NCBI RefSeq assembly: GCF_022682495.2
Contig: NC_071392.1
Location: forward strand, 106,444,896-106,508,895
Origin: Desmodus rotundus
Lineage: Eukaryota; Chordata; Mammalia; Chiroptera; Phyllostomidae
DNA length: 64,000 bases
Reading direction: 5' to 3'
The position numbers were made by a program, and so were the translations under genes. Below the pieces are notes generated by a model, which worked only from the letters and a program-made list of their open reading frames with translations, was not told the origin of the DNA and searched no databases. Shown here piece after piece: positions 1 through 12,092 of this stretch. Position 1 is the stretch's first letter. The number at the start of each line of letters is the position of its first letter.

Positions 1-745
1 GCCCTGATTAGCGCGCCTCTCCCGGATACTGCGGGCTCCTGTTTCTCTGGACGCACTGGCGTTTCCAGTGTTACCTGGAGGGGCTTCCAGCTCATAGCAC
101 ATGCTTAGTAAATTCTTGTCAAACTCGAACTGACACAGCTTATTGTAAAATAGTGGATGGCTTAGATTTTACAGGGGAAAGCTTTGAACACTATCAACAT
201 CGACTTTCTCATCTGCCAGGTGCAGGATTGTGTAATTCCTCACGGATTTGATTTCTACTTTATGAAAATGATTTTTCAAGCATTGCTTTTGTAGGGGGGA
301 GGAGGTGAATGTCGAGAATGTATTCTGTGCTGGTTACTTTTCGTATGTCATTCCTTTTTAATCTTCATGGTGTTTCTGTCCAGTGGACCTTGCCCTCTCC
401 ATTACAGGAGAAGAAACTGAGACCCAGACTCGGTGGCTGGAGCCTCTGGGCCGAGCTGACCCAGCTCTGCGGAGCTGAGATTCATGTCTGGTTCTGCTGG
501 AGGCCGAAACTAGCGCCCTCTGCCCCCTCCCTGCGTCTCTCCCTGTTGCAGGAAGCAATCACAGAGGCATGGCCTGGCCTTCACTGCTTCCTACTTAGGA
601 CGAGACGTTGCTGTTTACTTTCTCGGGAAGGAAGATTGAAATCAATGTAACTAGCCTTATTAACTGTTTAAAATAGGGGGGACCTGCAGCTGCCAGCGCC
701 TTTCCTGAGAGCACCAAAGCAAATATAAAAATCCAATTTGCTTGC

Positions 746-763
746 TTTTTTTTTTTTTTTTTT
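746..763. repeat. Poly(T) run, 18 nt
   Basis: An uninterrupted homopolymer in intron 1, about 115 bases before the acceptor. No SINE body is recognisable next to it. It is probably a length-variable tract. Confidence 0.9.
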
Positions 764-802
764 GAATCTCCTCCAGAGTTTAAAATTCAGAGCTGTAAAT
801 GA

Positions 803-1010
<208 letters not shown>

Positions 1011-1788
1011 GACCCACTGTGTTTGGAGTGGTGCTGGGATGTTACTTTGTATGATGTCTGAGAGGGCAGTGCAGAACTTTGTTGGTAGTGAATTCCCCGT
1101 CCCCAGAGGGAAAGAAGGAAGGCTGAGTGAATTCTTCAGAATGTGGTAAGAGTCACGTGTTACGTGGATTTAGGAACCTTTAGGATTTCATTTAGCTTTG
1201 AGAGTCTAAGCTTTAGCTCCAAGTAGGGCATCACTGGATTTTGCCTGGGAGCCAGATAATAATGGGATTTCTGGGGAAGAAGGAGTTTCTGAAGAATTTG
1301 AGGTCGTATTTTCCTTTTCAGGCCTGTGCATATGTAGGGAAACTTGCACAGTGAGAATATTACTTACAAAGTTAATGTCCAGACATCCCGAACACCAGGC
1401 TTATCCTAAACCCATGGGGCTGGAGCTGTAATGTGCGTCCCTGATGGCTGCCTGCGTGAGGCAGGCCGGTGAGGTATGCTCGAGGGGAGGTACACCTGGA
1501 GGAGGTGTACTCAGGGAGAACACGTGCAGGCTGGGGTGGGCCGGGCTGAGTTGAAGCCGTGAGACAGGAAGAATCGTAACTCTCAGAAGGTTAAGTTCAT
1601 CTCTTTGTAAAGTGGGGTCCCTGGGACAGTCGTCAGGACAACTGCTCCTCTATGGCTCCTCCCTGACCAGGGGCTCTCTCTGACCCTCACCCTGACTTGG
1701 CTTTTTACCAACCCTCCTGGCACTCCTCTCAGGCTCCTTTGTCACCTCACTCCGCCCATTAAACGTTGGGGTTCTGCAGGCTCCTTCT
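1011..1788. other. Near-exon intron sequence, no repeat recognised
   Basis: Unique-looking intron. It contains a small perfect 8-bp inverted repeat (gtacacct / aggtgtac, 1490-1497 and 1503-1510) around a 5-base loop. Otherwise I see nothing in it. Confidence 0.6.
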
Positions 1789-2299
1789 GTACTCTTCGAG
1801 TGCGTCTACAGAGAAACGGGACCGACAGGCTGTAGAGAGAGATACACATCAGAGGGGATTTGTTACGGGAACTGGCTCCCACGCTCAGGGAGGAGCCCTG
1901 GGGCAAGTCCCGTGACCTGCCCTCTGCAAACTGGAGAGTCAGGAGAGCTGGTGGCGGTGTTCGGTCTGAAGGCCAGGGAACGGGGGTGTTGGGGGGTGGG
2001 GTGGATGGTGAGAGCGCTGGTCTGAGTGTGAGAGCCCGAGAACCAGAGGCAGCAGTGTCCGAGGGCAGAAGACCATGGAAGTCTTAGCTCAAACAGAGGA
2101 AGAGCGCATTCACCCTTCCTCAGCCTTTCTGCTCTGTGTGGGCTCCCTAGGAATTGGATGATGCCCACCCACACTGCGGAGGGCTGCCTGCTTTACTGAG
2201 TTCACCGGTTCAGTGCTTATCTTCTGGAAACACTCCCACAAGCACACCCAGAAATAAGGTTCTGCCAGCTGTTTGGGCGTCATGAAGTCAACCATCACA
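1789..2299 (-). mobile_element. Solo LTR, MaLR/ERVL-type (MLT1-like)
   Basis: Read on the minus strand it has the layout of an old mammalian LTR. It starts near a TGTGATGGTT-like terminus (plus-strand 'accatcaca' at 2291-2299), has an 'attggatgatgcccacccaca' block, and ends in 'tctacagagaaacgggacc' near 1805-1825. The family match is from memory of the consensus. It is about 20% or more diverged and has no internal region. Subfamily not assigned. Confidence 0.6.
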
Positions 2300-2905
2300 C
2301 CGGGGGTGACAGCCACACCTGCGGCTTCAGGTGCCACCAGACATCTCTTTTGAACTCTGGACCTGCACGACCCTCTGTGCCCTGTCTTCCCAGCTGATCC
2401 TGGGGAGAGGGGTTCTCCAGACGTCATGAAGATAAGGACCGACAAGATGCTCAGGGATGGATGTCTAGGGGAGGTCATGCTCCTTGTCGCCTCACTGACC
2501 CTTAAGTTTGGCTCCAAAGCAAGAAGCTGCTGGGCAGCTCCGTTCAGTTCCTGTTAAGGGCATCAGTTGTTTGGAGAAGTTTCTTCTGAGTGTGGACATG
2601 AGCCGCAGGTATAATAAAGATGTGCTCTGGTACAAAACTGAGCTTTTCAGACCTGGCAGGGTCTGTCTTTGCATGAGCAGAGTCACCAAGAAAGACACAC
2701 GCTCATTAGTAAGGTGACCACGGGACAGCCTTTGTGCCTATTGCCCCTTTATAATTCGTCCTCTCTAAGTGTCTTGGTTTAAATGACAGAGTCGCTCAGC
2801 CTGTTAGGGACCCCGAGGGTCCAGAGCACCTGTGCTGGAGTATACCACCTCTGCTCTGCTCTGCGTGGCTGTCTTTGATGCTGGCCAATAAATCCAGGTC
2901 TTGAG

Positions 2906-2908
<3 letters not shown>

Positions 2909-2956
<48 letters not shown>

Positions 2957-2966
2957 ATGTGCGTGA
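2909..2966. repeat. (GT)n microsatellite running into (GC)n
   Basis: About 17 GT units (2909-2943) pass into alternating CG (2943-2954) and then acgcatgtgcgtg. Pure alternating purine-pyrimidine DNA of this kind favours the left-handed Z form. Confidence 0.95.
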
Positions 2967-3109
2967 CTGTGCTTACATCTTTACATGCTCTTTCTGCTCC
3001 CGGTGAGCCCACCTGAAGCCCCACAGGCTCTCGTAGGCTCTCCACACTCAGCATCTCCAAAACAGACTCTTGGTTCACCCGTTCTCCTTCCCTGTCTGCT
3101 CACTCTCTA

Positions 3110-3985
3110 GTTCCTTGTCTCAGGAAAGGCCCCTTTGTCCACTCTGGTGCCAATTCAGAAACCTGGGGGTCATACTCCTCTCTTCCCTCCCTTTACCCTC
3201 TCTGCCTGTCAGTCATTTGGTTCTGCCACTGTGCCTCCTGAGTACCTGTCTTCCTCTCTGCCACCTCCGGCCTGTGCACATTACCATCAGCTCTTGCCTG
3301 GGTAACTGGAAGATATTCCAACAGGCTTCTTGGCTTCCTCTTTCAACTTTTATCCTCTCTCCACACAGGAGCCAAAGAGATTGTTCTAGAATATGGACCT
3401 GTTCATGTTACCTCTTTCATTTATTGTCCCCACATTGCTTTGCTTAGAATCTTTCTGAGGATTCCTGTGGCCCCAAGAAAGAAGTCCAAAGCTCTGCTGC
3501 TGTGGCCTCCAAGACCCCGCATGGCTGGTCCTGCCCATACCTCCAGCCAGACCATGTCCCATTCCCCCTGTGCTCACGTCACCCTGACTTCTGTCAGTTT
3601 CCAGAATGTTCTATGCCCTTTTCTGCCTCAGAAACTCACATGAGATCAGCACTCTTCGCGGAACCTTTCCCCCCACCCCATTCTCTTATACTTCCTCTCA
3701 TGCCTCAGCTTAAACGGTCACTTCCTGCGGGCAGCTCTCCCTGAATGCCCTGCTGCGGGCCGGCTGTCTGCACACGTTTCCCATCGCACCCTGCGCTGTC
3801 CCTCAGTAACGTGCAGCACCGCTGGCGCTCTCTGTTCAACACGTGTTTTACCCCCAGATGAGAAGTCCCATCTGACCAGCGACCCTGACAGCCTCGTTCC
3901 CAGCTTTCTCTCCCTTCCTCGATACAGGGCATCATACTTGGCATGTGCTACATAACATTTCTGTTGGGTGGATGCATCTAGGTGG
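3110..3985 (+). mobile_element. LINE L2, 3' portion
   Basis: A long, diverged L2 copy in sense orientation. It shows the typical order: 'agagattgttctaga...catgttac', 'aagaaagaagtccaaagctc', 'catgtcccattccccctgtgctcac', a cttcctgcggg-like block, and finally the terminal 'catacttggcatgtgctacataaca...ttgggtggatg' that corresponds to the L2 end repeat. It has no open reading frame. Confidence 0.7.
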
Positions 3986-4559
3986 GCAAGTCATCTGTAT
4001 CACATATTTTTAAAGGAACGAGTGAATGATAAACATGATATGCCTTTAGTGCTGTATTACCCGACCACACATTTGAGTTGTGGCTCCTGTCCTTCCATGT
4101 TACGGATCGGGAAACCAAGGTTCTGGGAAGCTGGGTGGCATTGCTGCTTTCTTCACTGTGCCCCTCTCGCTCCCCATGGGACAACTGTGGCTTCTCATCT
4201 TAATTTTCTCATCCCTTCATTACGGCGGAGTGTCATTTCATAAATATTGGATTGTGCGAATCCAATCTTCTGAGCTGTTCTAAATAGAGGCATTTGATAA
4301 TGATCACTGAAGTTATTGTCACGATGCGCCTGTGGGTTTCGGCGGCTCCACATGCCTCTTAGGCAGAGAGGCACGCAAGTGAATTTGGATGAGGCAGAAT
4401 TGTTTGTTCTTCTCCTGGGCAAAGGCTGAAATCTTACTTTCCCTTCTGTAAAGCCAGCGGTCTCCCTCCCTTGGAAACCGAGTTGGAGTCTATTTGTTCA
4501 CCTGCTCCGTAACCTTTTCCTGACCTGCTTGTGTGTGACAGGCTCTGCGTTCCGCTCTG
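3986..4559. other. Unique intron sequence with possible conserved element
   Basis: No transposon is recognised. A MIR-like trace (gggaaaccaaggttctgggaagctgggtgg) lies near 4108-4140. The part at 4195-4345 is AT-rich, keeps several CpGs and has a perfect 8-bp inverted repeat at 4246-4253 / 4259-4266. Confidence 0.5.
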
Positions 4560-4990
4560 GGTACATCAGACCATGTCTTTTTGGCCTTTATCCCTCAGGT
4601 GGCTTCCTCAGGCACCCGGGATGAAACCTGAACTCCATGCCATGGCCTGCCCAGCCCTGTGCGACCCAGGGTCTTCTCTGAGTCCCTTTTCTTCCCTCTC
4701 GAAATGCTGCAGACACGCTGGTTATTTTTCAGTTCCTTGGGCATGTCAGATTCTTTCCCAGCTCAGGCCCTTTGCACGTGCTGTTCCTTCTCATTGGGAT
4801 TTTTCTCCATTTTTCTTCACTTGGCTGATTTCTTGAGGTCTTGAGGTCAGCCCCAATGACCCCTCCTCAAGGAGATCATCCCTCATTGGTCTGTTTAAAG
4901 AAAGACTCCCTCATTGTCTCACTCACAGCCCCCTGTTCTTGGCGTTCAAAGTCCTTGTCATAGATGCGTTGACAGGCCAGCTTATTCCAG
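4560..4990 (+). mobile_element. LINE L2 fragment
   Basis: Contains the L2 hallmark 'caggccctttgcacgtgctgttcc' at about 4764-4787, preceded by an accatgtct...ggcctttatc block and followed by a gaggtcagccc...cctcctcaaggagatcatccct segment. Sense orientation, old and gapped. Confidence 0.65.
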
Positions 4991-5004
4991 TCCTCTGCCG
5001 TAGC

Positions 5005-5140
5005 CCAGTGACTCTGGGGGCTGAATCCCTCCACCTCAGTTTCCTCACCTTTACCATGGGAACCAGCGTGAGAGTTAAATGGGACGTTGCCTGTGTGGGT
5101 GTCGAGTGTCCACACATAATAGGGGTTAATCAGTGCTGGG
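5005..5140 (+). mobile_element. SINE MIR fragment
   Basis: Shows the MIR order 'cctcagtttcctcacctttaccatggg', then 'gagagttaaatggg', then 'cacacataataggggttaatcagtgc', which corresponds to the MIR 3' end. Confidence 0.6.
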
Positions 5141-6520
5141 TCCCCTTAATTCCTTTCTGGTTCGTAAAGCCTAAGTCTGACTTAGAACTTTGCCCCCTCC
5201 TGCAAGCTCACCTGCCACCAGGAGCTGCTTTGCCCTGGTGAACCTTCCAGCTGGAGGTCTGCCGTGGATCCCTGAGAGGCTCACAGAGACTTTTCATCCC
5301 CAGGGTGCGTGCCACCCCGAGGGCTGGAGCACCTCCTCCACCTCGGCTCTGCTGATTCAGTGGTCTGCACACACCGTGGTCGTATTCTGTGAGGAGTACG
5401 ACCTGTCTGTGGGGAAAGTCCTGGGCTAGCACTCCAGGCTCGGACCTACTCCTCCCCGACACCTCGTCTTTGTTGGGGATCTCCCAGAGGAATGGGGGCT
5501 ATTGTACCCTGGACTTTCTTTCCAGGCCCCTCTCTTTTCCACGGAGCTACGTGCAGCTGCCACTGGTTCCCAGCTCTGCCCTCCCCGGCTTCGGCAGGGT
5601 TTCCGCAGCTTCACCATAAGGTCAGCCCAGGGCCCCACGGGAGGGTCTCTGGGGGGCCAGATGGAGGTACAAGTGCTGTAAGGGTCATTTTAAAAGGGCT
5701 GAAGTTAGAGGTAATGAGGCTTGGAGGTTTCCTTCTATTTCCTTTAATGCTTGTAGGATGTTATTTTAAGTGTTGGAATGAATTTGGATTGAATCTCAGG
5801 TTGAAAATCAGGTGCACAAGAAATACTGACTGCATTTACATCAACTTGAACCTGACCCTGAACCTCCATGGAGTTAGAGCTTTTCAGTCATTATGCTCCG
5901 CCTTTCTCGATGGGTCTACCAATGCTCTGGGCGCTTAAACAGGCCATTGCGGTTTCCTCTGAGAAGCTCACTGTCACACTTCCTGTGGTTCCTTTGGGCC
6001 TCGTAATTCTGCTGCCTGTTCCCCAGACTTGGAGCTCTTGTCCCAGGTCCAGCCAGCCCAGGTGCATCACCCAGCAGCCCTTCTGGCTCCTGTCCCCTCC
6101 TCAAGTACTGCCACCAAGCAGGCTGGGGCCATCAGATCCATCTCTCCCCCCTTCCCAGGATGGGGGGTCTTCGCCACTCTCTTTCCCAGCCTTTAAAGAC
6201 ACACCTGCCTTGGCCCAGCTTCTCTGGGCCCTGCATATCTCTTCAATAAGTTTAAACTTAGACAACACCAGGCAGTTTCTTGTCTCCGGCAATAATTTCT
6301 GGAGCAGAGAAAGAGCATCTTAGTTGGTTACCTGATTGGAAGAGGCAGGTATTGGGAAGAGTCCAGGGAGAACAGACACACAGGGAATATTTTAACCCAT
6401 CAACCTGCCGTGGAAGCAGACGCAGTCTCGGGAGAGTCCTGGGCTTTTCCTTCCTGCCACCGTGCCCTTGGCTGTGTGTTCCTGCTTTGCTCTCACTGCT
6501 GGTATTTATAGTGTGGGGTC
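5141..6520. other. Unique intron sequence
   Basis: GC-moderate DNA with no repeat I recognise. The frames open here (5492-5938 and 5868-6323) give Pro/Leu/Ser-rich, low-information translations without homology and are treated as noise. Confidence 0.5.
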
Positions 6521-6960
6521 TGTTGTACGTGGCATTGTGTTCCCCAAAGAGATAAGTTGAAGTCTTAACCTGGGCACCTATGACTGTGACCTTATTCGGA
6601 AATAATTACTTAGAGATGTAATCAGGTTGTGATGAGATCATGCCGGTCATACTGGGCCCTCACTCAGTATCACAGGTGAAGGAGGAGAGACACACAGCCA
6701 CACAGGTAGGCCACGTGCACACCGAAGCAGACATTGGAGCAATGCGTCTTTAAGCAAAGACTGACAAGGGTTGCCAACAGACACCAGAAGGCAGAAGGTA
6801 GAAGGAAGGATTCTTGCCAGAGCCTTTGGAAGGAGTGTGTCCCTGCCAACCCTCAGATTTTAGACTCCTAGACTCTAGAACTGTGAAAGATCACGTTCCT
6901 GTTGCCTTAGGCCACCCAGCTGGTGGTGATCTGTTACGGCAGCCCTAGGAAACCATTACT
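6521..6960 (+). mobile_element. Solo LTR, ERVL-MaLR (MLT1-like)
   Basis: Starts TGTTGTACGTGGCATTGTGT, continues with 'gaagtcttaacctgggcacc', 'gtgaccttattcggaaataa', 'gcagacattggagcaatgcg', 'gactctagaactgtgaaaga', and ends 'gttacggcagccctaggaaaccatta'. This is the diagnostic order of an MLT1 LTR. It lies in the same direction as PTPRT. Confidence 0.85.
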
Positions 6961-8109
6961 GGCCCGATCACCCGCCAGCACCCCGGCCATACCGCCTTTT
7001 CTACGTTAGAACTCACGCCAGAGCACTGTGAGTATTGGAGCCTTTGCTTTCTTTTAAGAGAAGTGGTGTTTCCTATGTGTTCGCTGTAACCAGGAATTGG
7101 GTCCAGCATCTTCCTTCACGTTTCATCTAATGGGCCACTGTCCTGGGAGATCAGAGATGCTGTCTCCTCTTTTGAGATCTGGAGGAAGAATATTATCCAC
7201 ATGCCCAACATTGAATCCTAGAAATTTGCCCATGAGTTGGTGTTGGGGAAGTGCTCTGTGGATTTTCAGCACAAGTCAGGACCCAGTGATGGTCCTATGC
7301 GCTGAGTTATTGCTCTTTGCACACTGGATGGAGACCTTCTGGGAAGTAGCAGAATTGTGTTCACAACAGTAACCAGCCAGGGCGGTCCACGCACTGACCA
7401 GTCAAGGTGGGCATCAGGCATAAAAGGCAGAATGGGCGTTCTGGTGCTTACTAGATGAACAACCAGCGTCTTCACAGTCTGTATTAGCTGCTGTTTCTCT
7501 TGTAGGCAGACGCACCACTTTATTTGTATGTGTGGTAGCCCCCAGTGCCCGGGACTTAGATGGTAGCAGTGAATGTGTGTTAAATGAATTGCCCTTATTA
7601 ATAGTTGGACTTTCTCATGATCTGTCCCCAGTCTCAGCCCCCTCTTCTGCCCTGTCCCCTTCCCCTTCTACATAATTAGTGAGAGAGGCCCTCGTGCTTT
7701 TGTTTTGGGACCCCAGCCTTCAACCCTGCTGTCTGATTTTGGGAATCTCCCATTGTGTCTGACATTTATGGGTGGAGCGTGGAGCCCAGTGGAAGGTGAA
7801 GGGGCCAGAGATTTGCCACCCACGGCATTCTTGGTGTGACTGCACACGTGACCTGGATGAAGCCAGTGGGAACCTCCTGCCCAGGACTTCCAGTCTAGAA
7901 GGGACGAGCCAGCAGCCAGTGGCCAGTGCAGCGCGGTGCGTGGTGGAGGGGCGGCGTCTGGGCCACGGGACGTTGTGCTCACAGAGGTTGCTGTCTGCTT
8001 CTTTGTTCCCACACGTGCCTTAGTTTCTGCTTAGTTTTGAAGCTTGATCCTCCAGCTTTTGGCTCATAATGAGCCTCCCAATTTTCTTCTGGAACATTCC
8101 TGTTTTTGA
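6961..8109. other. Mostly unique sequence, possible L2 tail
   Basis: A short L2-like end ('cccagtgcccgggacttagatggtagcagtgaatgtgtgttaaatgaat') lies around 7540-7590. The remainder shows nothing I can assign. Confidence 0.45.
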
Positions 8110-8450
8110 CAAAGACAATCATGGTTGGTTTCTCTTGTTTTACCCACAAACCCTGCAGGTCACGCTGTCATGCTTTGCACTTGCCGAACCCTCTGGCTAG
8201 AAGGCACATCTTGTCCCCTTTCTCTTATGTCAACATCCTGCCCAGACACACCTCCTCCCACAGGCCTTCCCTAGCCCTTCCCCAGGCACTTGCCTCTCCT
8301 CTGTGCTTCTGTGGCCGAGTTTCTTACAACATGTTTTCTCTGATTCCCCACTAGGGCTGGGGGCTATTCCAGGGCAAGGGCTGAATTCCCTGTGCCTTGC
8401 ATGGGGCTTAGAACAGGGCAGGTCACTCATATATGGACTAAATGATCATT
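8110..8450 (+). mobile_element. LINE L2, 3' end
   Basis: Diverged L2 in sense: 'tcatgctttgcacttgccgaaccctctgg', a 'cacacctcctcccacaggccttcc' block, 'cagggcaagggctgaattccctgtgcc', and an L2-type terminus 'gcttagaacagggcaggtcactcata'. Confidence 0.65.
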
Positions 8451-9091
8451 ACGGTTATTCCTGTTAGGAGAGTCAAGAAGCAAATAAGGTCAACAAATTG
8501 TGGAGAGAACCCTGGAGAGGCTTCTGCTTTCTTTGGCATTTGTGCTCTACCTGGGGCTCCTGTGGCTTCCATACGTCCAGCACCCGCTCTGAGCCTGATG
8601 GCGCTGTGGTCTGACGGGGCCGCGTGGTCCCAGGGCCTGGCTGGTCAGGGCTCTTCTGCTCTGCAGTTGATCCTTGGGGCAAATAAAGGGACACTGGGAT
8701 TGCCCTGCCTTTTCTCTGGGGCCTGGCACACTCTCACAGGAATAGGTTTGCTTCTGACCTATGTAAGAGGCTCCCCATTGGAGAAATCTGTCCTATCCCA
8801 AATCTGACCTACTGTTTCTGCAATGGAATGCTTACGTTAAACTGTTCTGGACATATGAGCCTTTAAGCGCCCTTAATCAGGACTGGTATTATTATTGATT
8901 GGCTTAAAACCATAAGCTCTTAGGTTTTCATTGAACCACTGTTGAGTCAATACATGTTTTTCTTCCCCTTTTAATGATAAAATATTATATATTTATTCTT
9001 GAGGAAATGCTGAGTTAGTACATGTAGGTTAACTTTCTCCAGCCCCATCTCGGTTTCCTCAAATATTACTATTAACAGACTGATGTATATT

Positions 9092-9215
9092 GAGAGAGAG
9101 AGAGAGAGAGAAGACAGAAGGGGAAGGGGAAAGTGTGGTGGAGGGGCAGGTGGGGAGGAGGAAGAGGGGGAACAGGGAAGAGGGGGGGAGAAGGGTGGGA
9201 GGGAAACAAAGAAAG
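9092..9215 (+). repeat. Purine tract: (GA)n followed by G-run array
   Basis: An AG microsatellite (9092-9112) passes into about 100 bases of almost pure purine with repeated runs of 3 to 7 G. It could form G-quadruplexes or triplex DNA. The Gly/Arg/Glu-rich reading frames over it are artefacts of composition. Confidence 0.85.
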
Positions 9216-9224
9216 AATATATGT

Positions 9225-9500
9225 CTGTGATGATAGTAGCAATAATCGTAAGGAAGTGGTATTTATGTGGTGCTTATTATGTAGCAGGTACTCTCCTAAG
9301 CACTTACAATATATTAGCTTATTTAGTCCTTACAATAGTACTGTGATGTATCATTCCCTGCATTTTACAAATTGGGGAAATGGAGGCACGAAAAGCTTGA
9401 CTGACTTGCCCAAGGTCATAGTGAGCCTGTAGGGGAGCCGGGACTTGCCTGCAGGAAGTCTGGGTCCAGAGTCTGTGCTCTCGACCACCACTCACCACTC
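9225..9500 (-). mobile_element. SINE MIR, nearly full length
   Basis: Reverse-complement MIR: 'tagcaggtactctcctaagcacttac', 'cattttacaaattggggaaatggaggcac', the core 'gacttgcccaaggtcatagtgagc', then 'ctgggtccagagtctgtgctctcgaccacc'. All parts are in the expected order. Confidence 0.85.
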
Positions 9501-10244
9501 TCTAGCGCGCCCTAAGAATTCAGGTGAGGAATTCACGCCCAGGCCTGTGTTGCTGGTCTCTCTCCACGCCACTGTGTTTGGATTCCGTGTCCACCTCCCC
9601 GGGCTGCATGGTGCTCCGCTGGATGGTGTTCCGTTGTTTATTTAACCAACACCCCAACAAGCAGCAGTGGGAGAAGAAATGATGAAAATCAAACCATACC
9701 CCATTAGCCCAAGTAAAGAGCAGGATTTTTTTTTCTCCAAACGGCTCTCAGAATCTTCTTACAAAACATCTCAGGTAGCGGGAGGGTCTCTTGTATACTT
9801 CGGATTACAGAATTAATTGAGAAGCCATTATCCTGCAACGACCCCAATCAATGCCATTTTGGGATGTTTATGGCGATAACAGAATTGACAGGAAGTAAAA
9901 GGCAAGAAACTGAAGACACGTTTAGTAGTATTCTGGAGGATGTGTTCGAATCGTGATGAGTGATGAAGGTGGCTTGGGAAGCAGCAAAGGATTTTTGTTG
10001 TCAGATGGGAGCATGCATGTGTCAGGTACATGGGAAAACATGTTTGTTCTAACACACAGGTGCTTGCCTGGGTGGTCAGTTTTCTCTGACATCAATCTGG
10101 ACTCAAAAACTATTATATTGAAATAGTGTAATTGGAAATAAAGGTGATACAAGTCCGTGCCAGTCCCGGATGTCAATGGGGCAGATGACAACTTTGAATA
10201 AAAGTCTCTATAACATATAGGAATGGACAGTAAACCTCTATTTT

Positions 10245-10430
10245 TTAACCTAACACATGTGCGCTACTTACTGGCCAGTGTTCTTGGGGCCTTACGTGTT
10301 TTTAACTCAGTTAATACCTCAACAGCTCTGGGTACTGTTATGACCCCTGTTTTACAGATGAGGAAACTGAGGCCCAGAATGTTAGGTAACTTACCAAAAA
10401 TTAGTAGTCAATGGAGGGACTGAGTCTTTA
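10245..10430 (-). mobile_element. SINE MIR
   Basis: Reverse MIR. It shows 'ttaactcagttaatacctcaacagc', 'gttttacagatgaggaaactgaggccc' and 'gttaggtaacttacc' in order, and is truncated after the core. Confidence 0.8.
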
Positions 10431-10624
10431 GACTTTGTGATATGGACAGCAATAGTAGAAAGGTGATTTTTCTCAAATTAAAAGACCACTTTCCTGCCTT
10501 TGAAGTGAAACTTCACTAACCTCTGTCTTTGATTCTCTGTATGGTTGAGTTTAGGAAAGGCTACATATGCCAAGTTCATGGACACTTTAGCCAGAGGGAT
10601 AAACATGGAGGACCTTCAGCAAAG

Positions 10625-10745
10625 CTGTGCAATCTCTCCATGGCTCAGGGTTTTCTTTCACCTATGAAATGAAGGTAGTACGATTGGAGAATGTGGAGAT
10701 TAAATCAGGAAATGTATGAGTACATAGGACAAAAGGCTTGGCGTG
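10625..10745 (+). mobile_element. SINE MIR, weak fragment
   Basis: A 'ctatgaaatgaaggtagtacgattgg' block followed by 'gagattaaatcaggaaatgtatgag' resembles the middle of MIR in sense orientation. It is heavily diverged. Confidence 0.4.
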
Positions 10746-10890
10746 GGGGCGCGTGGGCGCATGGTGGGTCCTCTCCGCCCATGTGTCTCCTTTCTGTCCT
10801 GTCTCAGCTGGGACTCCCTGTGGGGATGCTAGGTTAACCTATTTCTGCTGAGAGAAAACCCAAGGAATTGTCAGGCCTGAACTAATCCTC

Positions 10891-10905
10891 AGTCTCTCTC
10901 TCTCC

Positions 10906-10939
<34 letters not shown>
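10891..10939. repeat. Compound microsatellite (CT)n-(TG)n
   Basis: Seven CT units (10891-10904) adjoin about 17 TG units (10906-10939). Ordinary polymorphic simple repeat. Confidence 0.95.
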
Positions 10940-10941
<2 letters not shown>

Positions 10942-11949
10942 CGAGGTGACAAGATGGTATGGCTGCAACACTGGTCATCCCCCCCAACTAACCTTCTTTG
11001 AAGCCCATTGTGACTCTTAGAAGTCCCTTGTCCCAACATGCTTGGGGAAGCTCAGCCACAGGGACCTGACCACTTTAGCCCTGGCCTAGGGCAAGAAAGC
11101 CCGCACAAGGGGCCCCACTTACCAATGTCAGGATTTGGGAAGGGGTCCTGACTCTTCAGGGAAGGGACGGGAGCAGGGGTGGTAGGAGGTGTCTGCTGCG
11201 GACTTGAGCACCCTGGCCCTGTGGCTGGAGGGACTTCCTGAATCCACTTCGGCTCCCGACTCTCCAGATTCTGCAGCGGCTCTGAGCCCCCTCTCCACTG
11301 TGGGGAGAGCTGGAGAGGTGAGCCCGGACCCCAGGGAGGCCACACCACAACGGAGCGTCTGTGACTCACATCTAAGGTTTACGTGGGTCTCATGTACCCC
11401 ACAGATCTTTTAGGGCAAAACTGCTCTTTGTGCCACTCCGTCTGCAGCCAGTGTTATATTAGGGGGTAGGAGAGGAGCTGGGGGTGTTGCCACCACCACT
11501 GACACATCCCTGCTTTCATCTTACTTAGGAAACAAGTTTAACACATCTGCGAACATGTAGGGCTAGGTCCTGTCCCTGAGTCTTAAAGTCACTCCTTAAC
11601 TCACGAGCGTTTGTGACCTATACTGTCTGACATCCTTGCGAGCTTGGCTTCTGCTTTCAAGGGGGAGTAAACATCGTGGAGAGTGACCCCCAAACACAGG
11701 GCTAGACCATGCTTCCCCACTCTCATTTCTGGGTGATCACAAACAGAACTAACTGTACTTGGGCGTACCCATCAGCAAGGGTGTGAACCCTGAAAGTCAG
11801 CGTGGGTATGCAGTGTTGACTCAGGGAAGTAGGTCGCCTCTGGAGTCCCGGCTGCTGTGAGCCCTCTGGATTATAGTCTTTGAAGACCATGTCGGCTGCT
11901 TTTCTGACAACACCACAGCAGGATCCCAGGCTTCGCCAGGGCTTGAGCA
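10940..11949. other. Unique intron sequence
   Basis: No transposon or gene is recognised. The minus-strand frames at 11052-11369 are Pro/Ser-rich and overlap each other in several phases, typical of GC-rich noncoding DNA. Confidence 0.5.
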
Positions 11950-12090
11950 CTGCCGCATGGCACCGTGGGCAAAGCACGGGGTTTCCTATCACACTTACCC
12001 ATGTTTGAGCCCTGGCTCTGATGTCCACCACTCTGTCACCTTGTATGACTGAGGGCCTCTCTGAACCTCAGTCTCTTCTTCTGGGAAATG
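11950..12090 (+). mobile_element. SINE MIR
   Basis: Sense MIR: 'cacttacccatgtttgagccctggctctg', 'gtcaccttgtatgactgagggcctctctgaacctcagtctcttcttctgggaaatggga'. It ends where the adjoining LTR begins. Confidence 0.7.
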
Positions 12091-12092
12091 GG

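Noticed and set aside
309..650. Open frame of 113 codons upstream of the exon
   Set aside because: No homology, no promoter or splice context; lies in intron 1.
9083..9432. Gly/Arg/Glu-rich frames
   Set aside because: Translation of a GA microsatellite and G-run purine tract.
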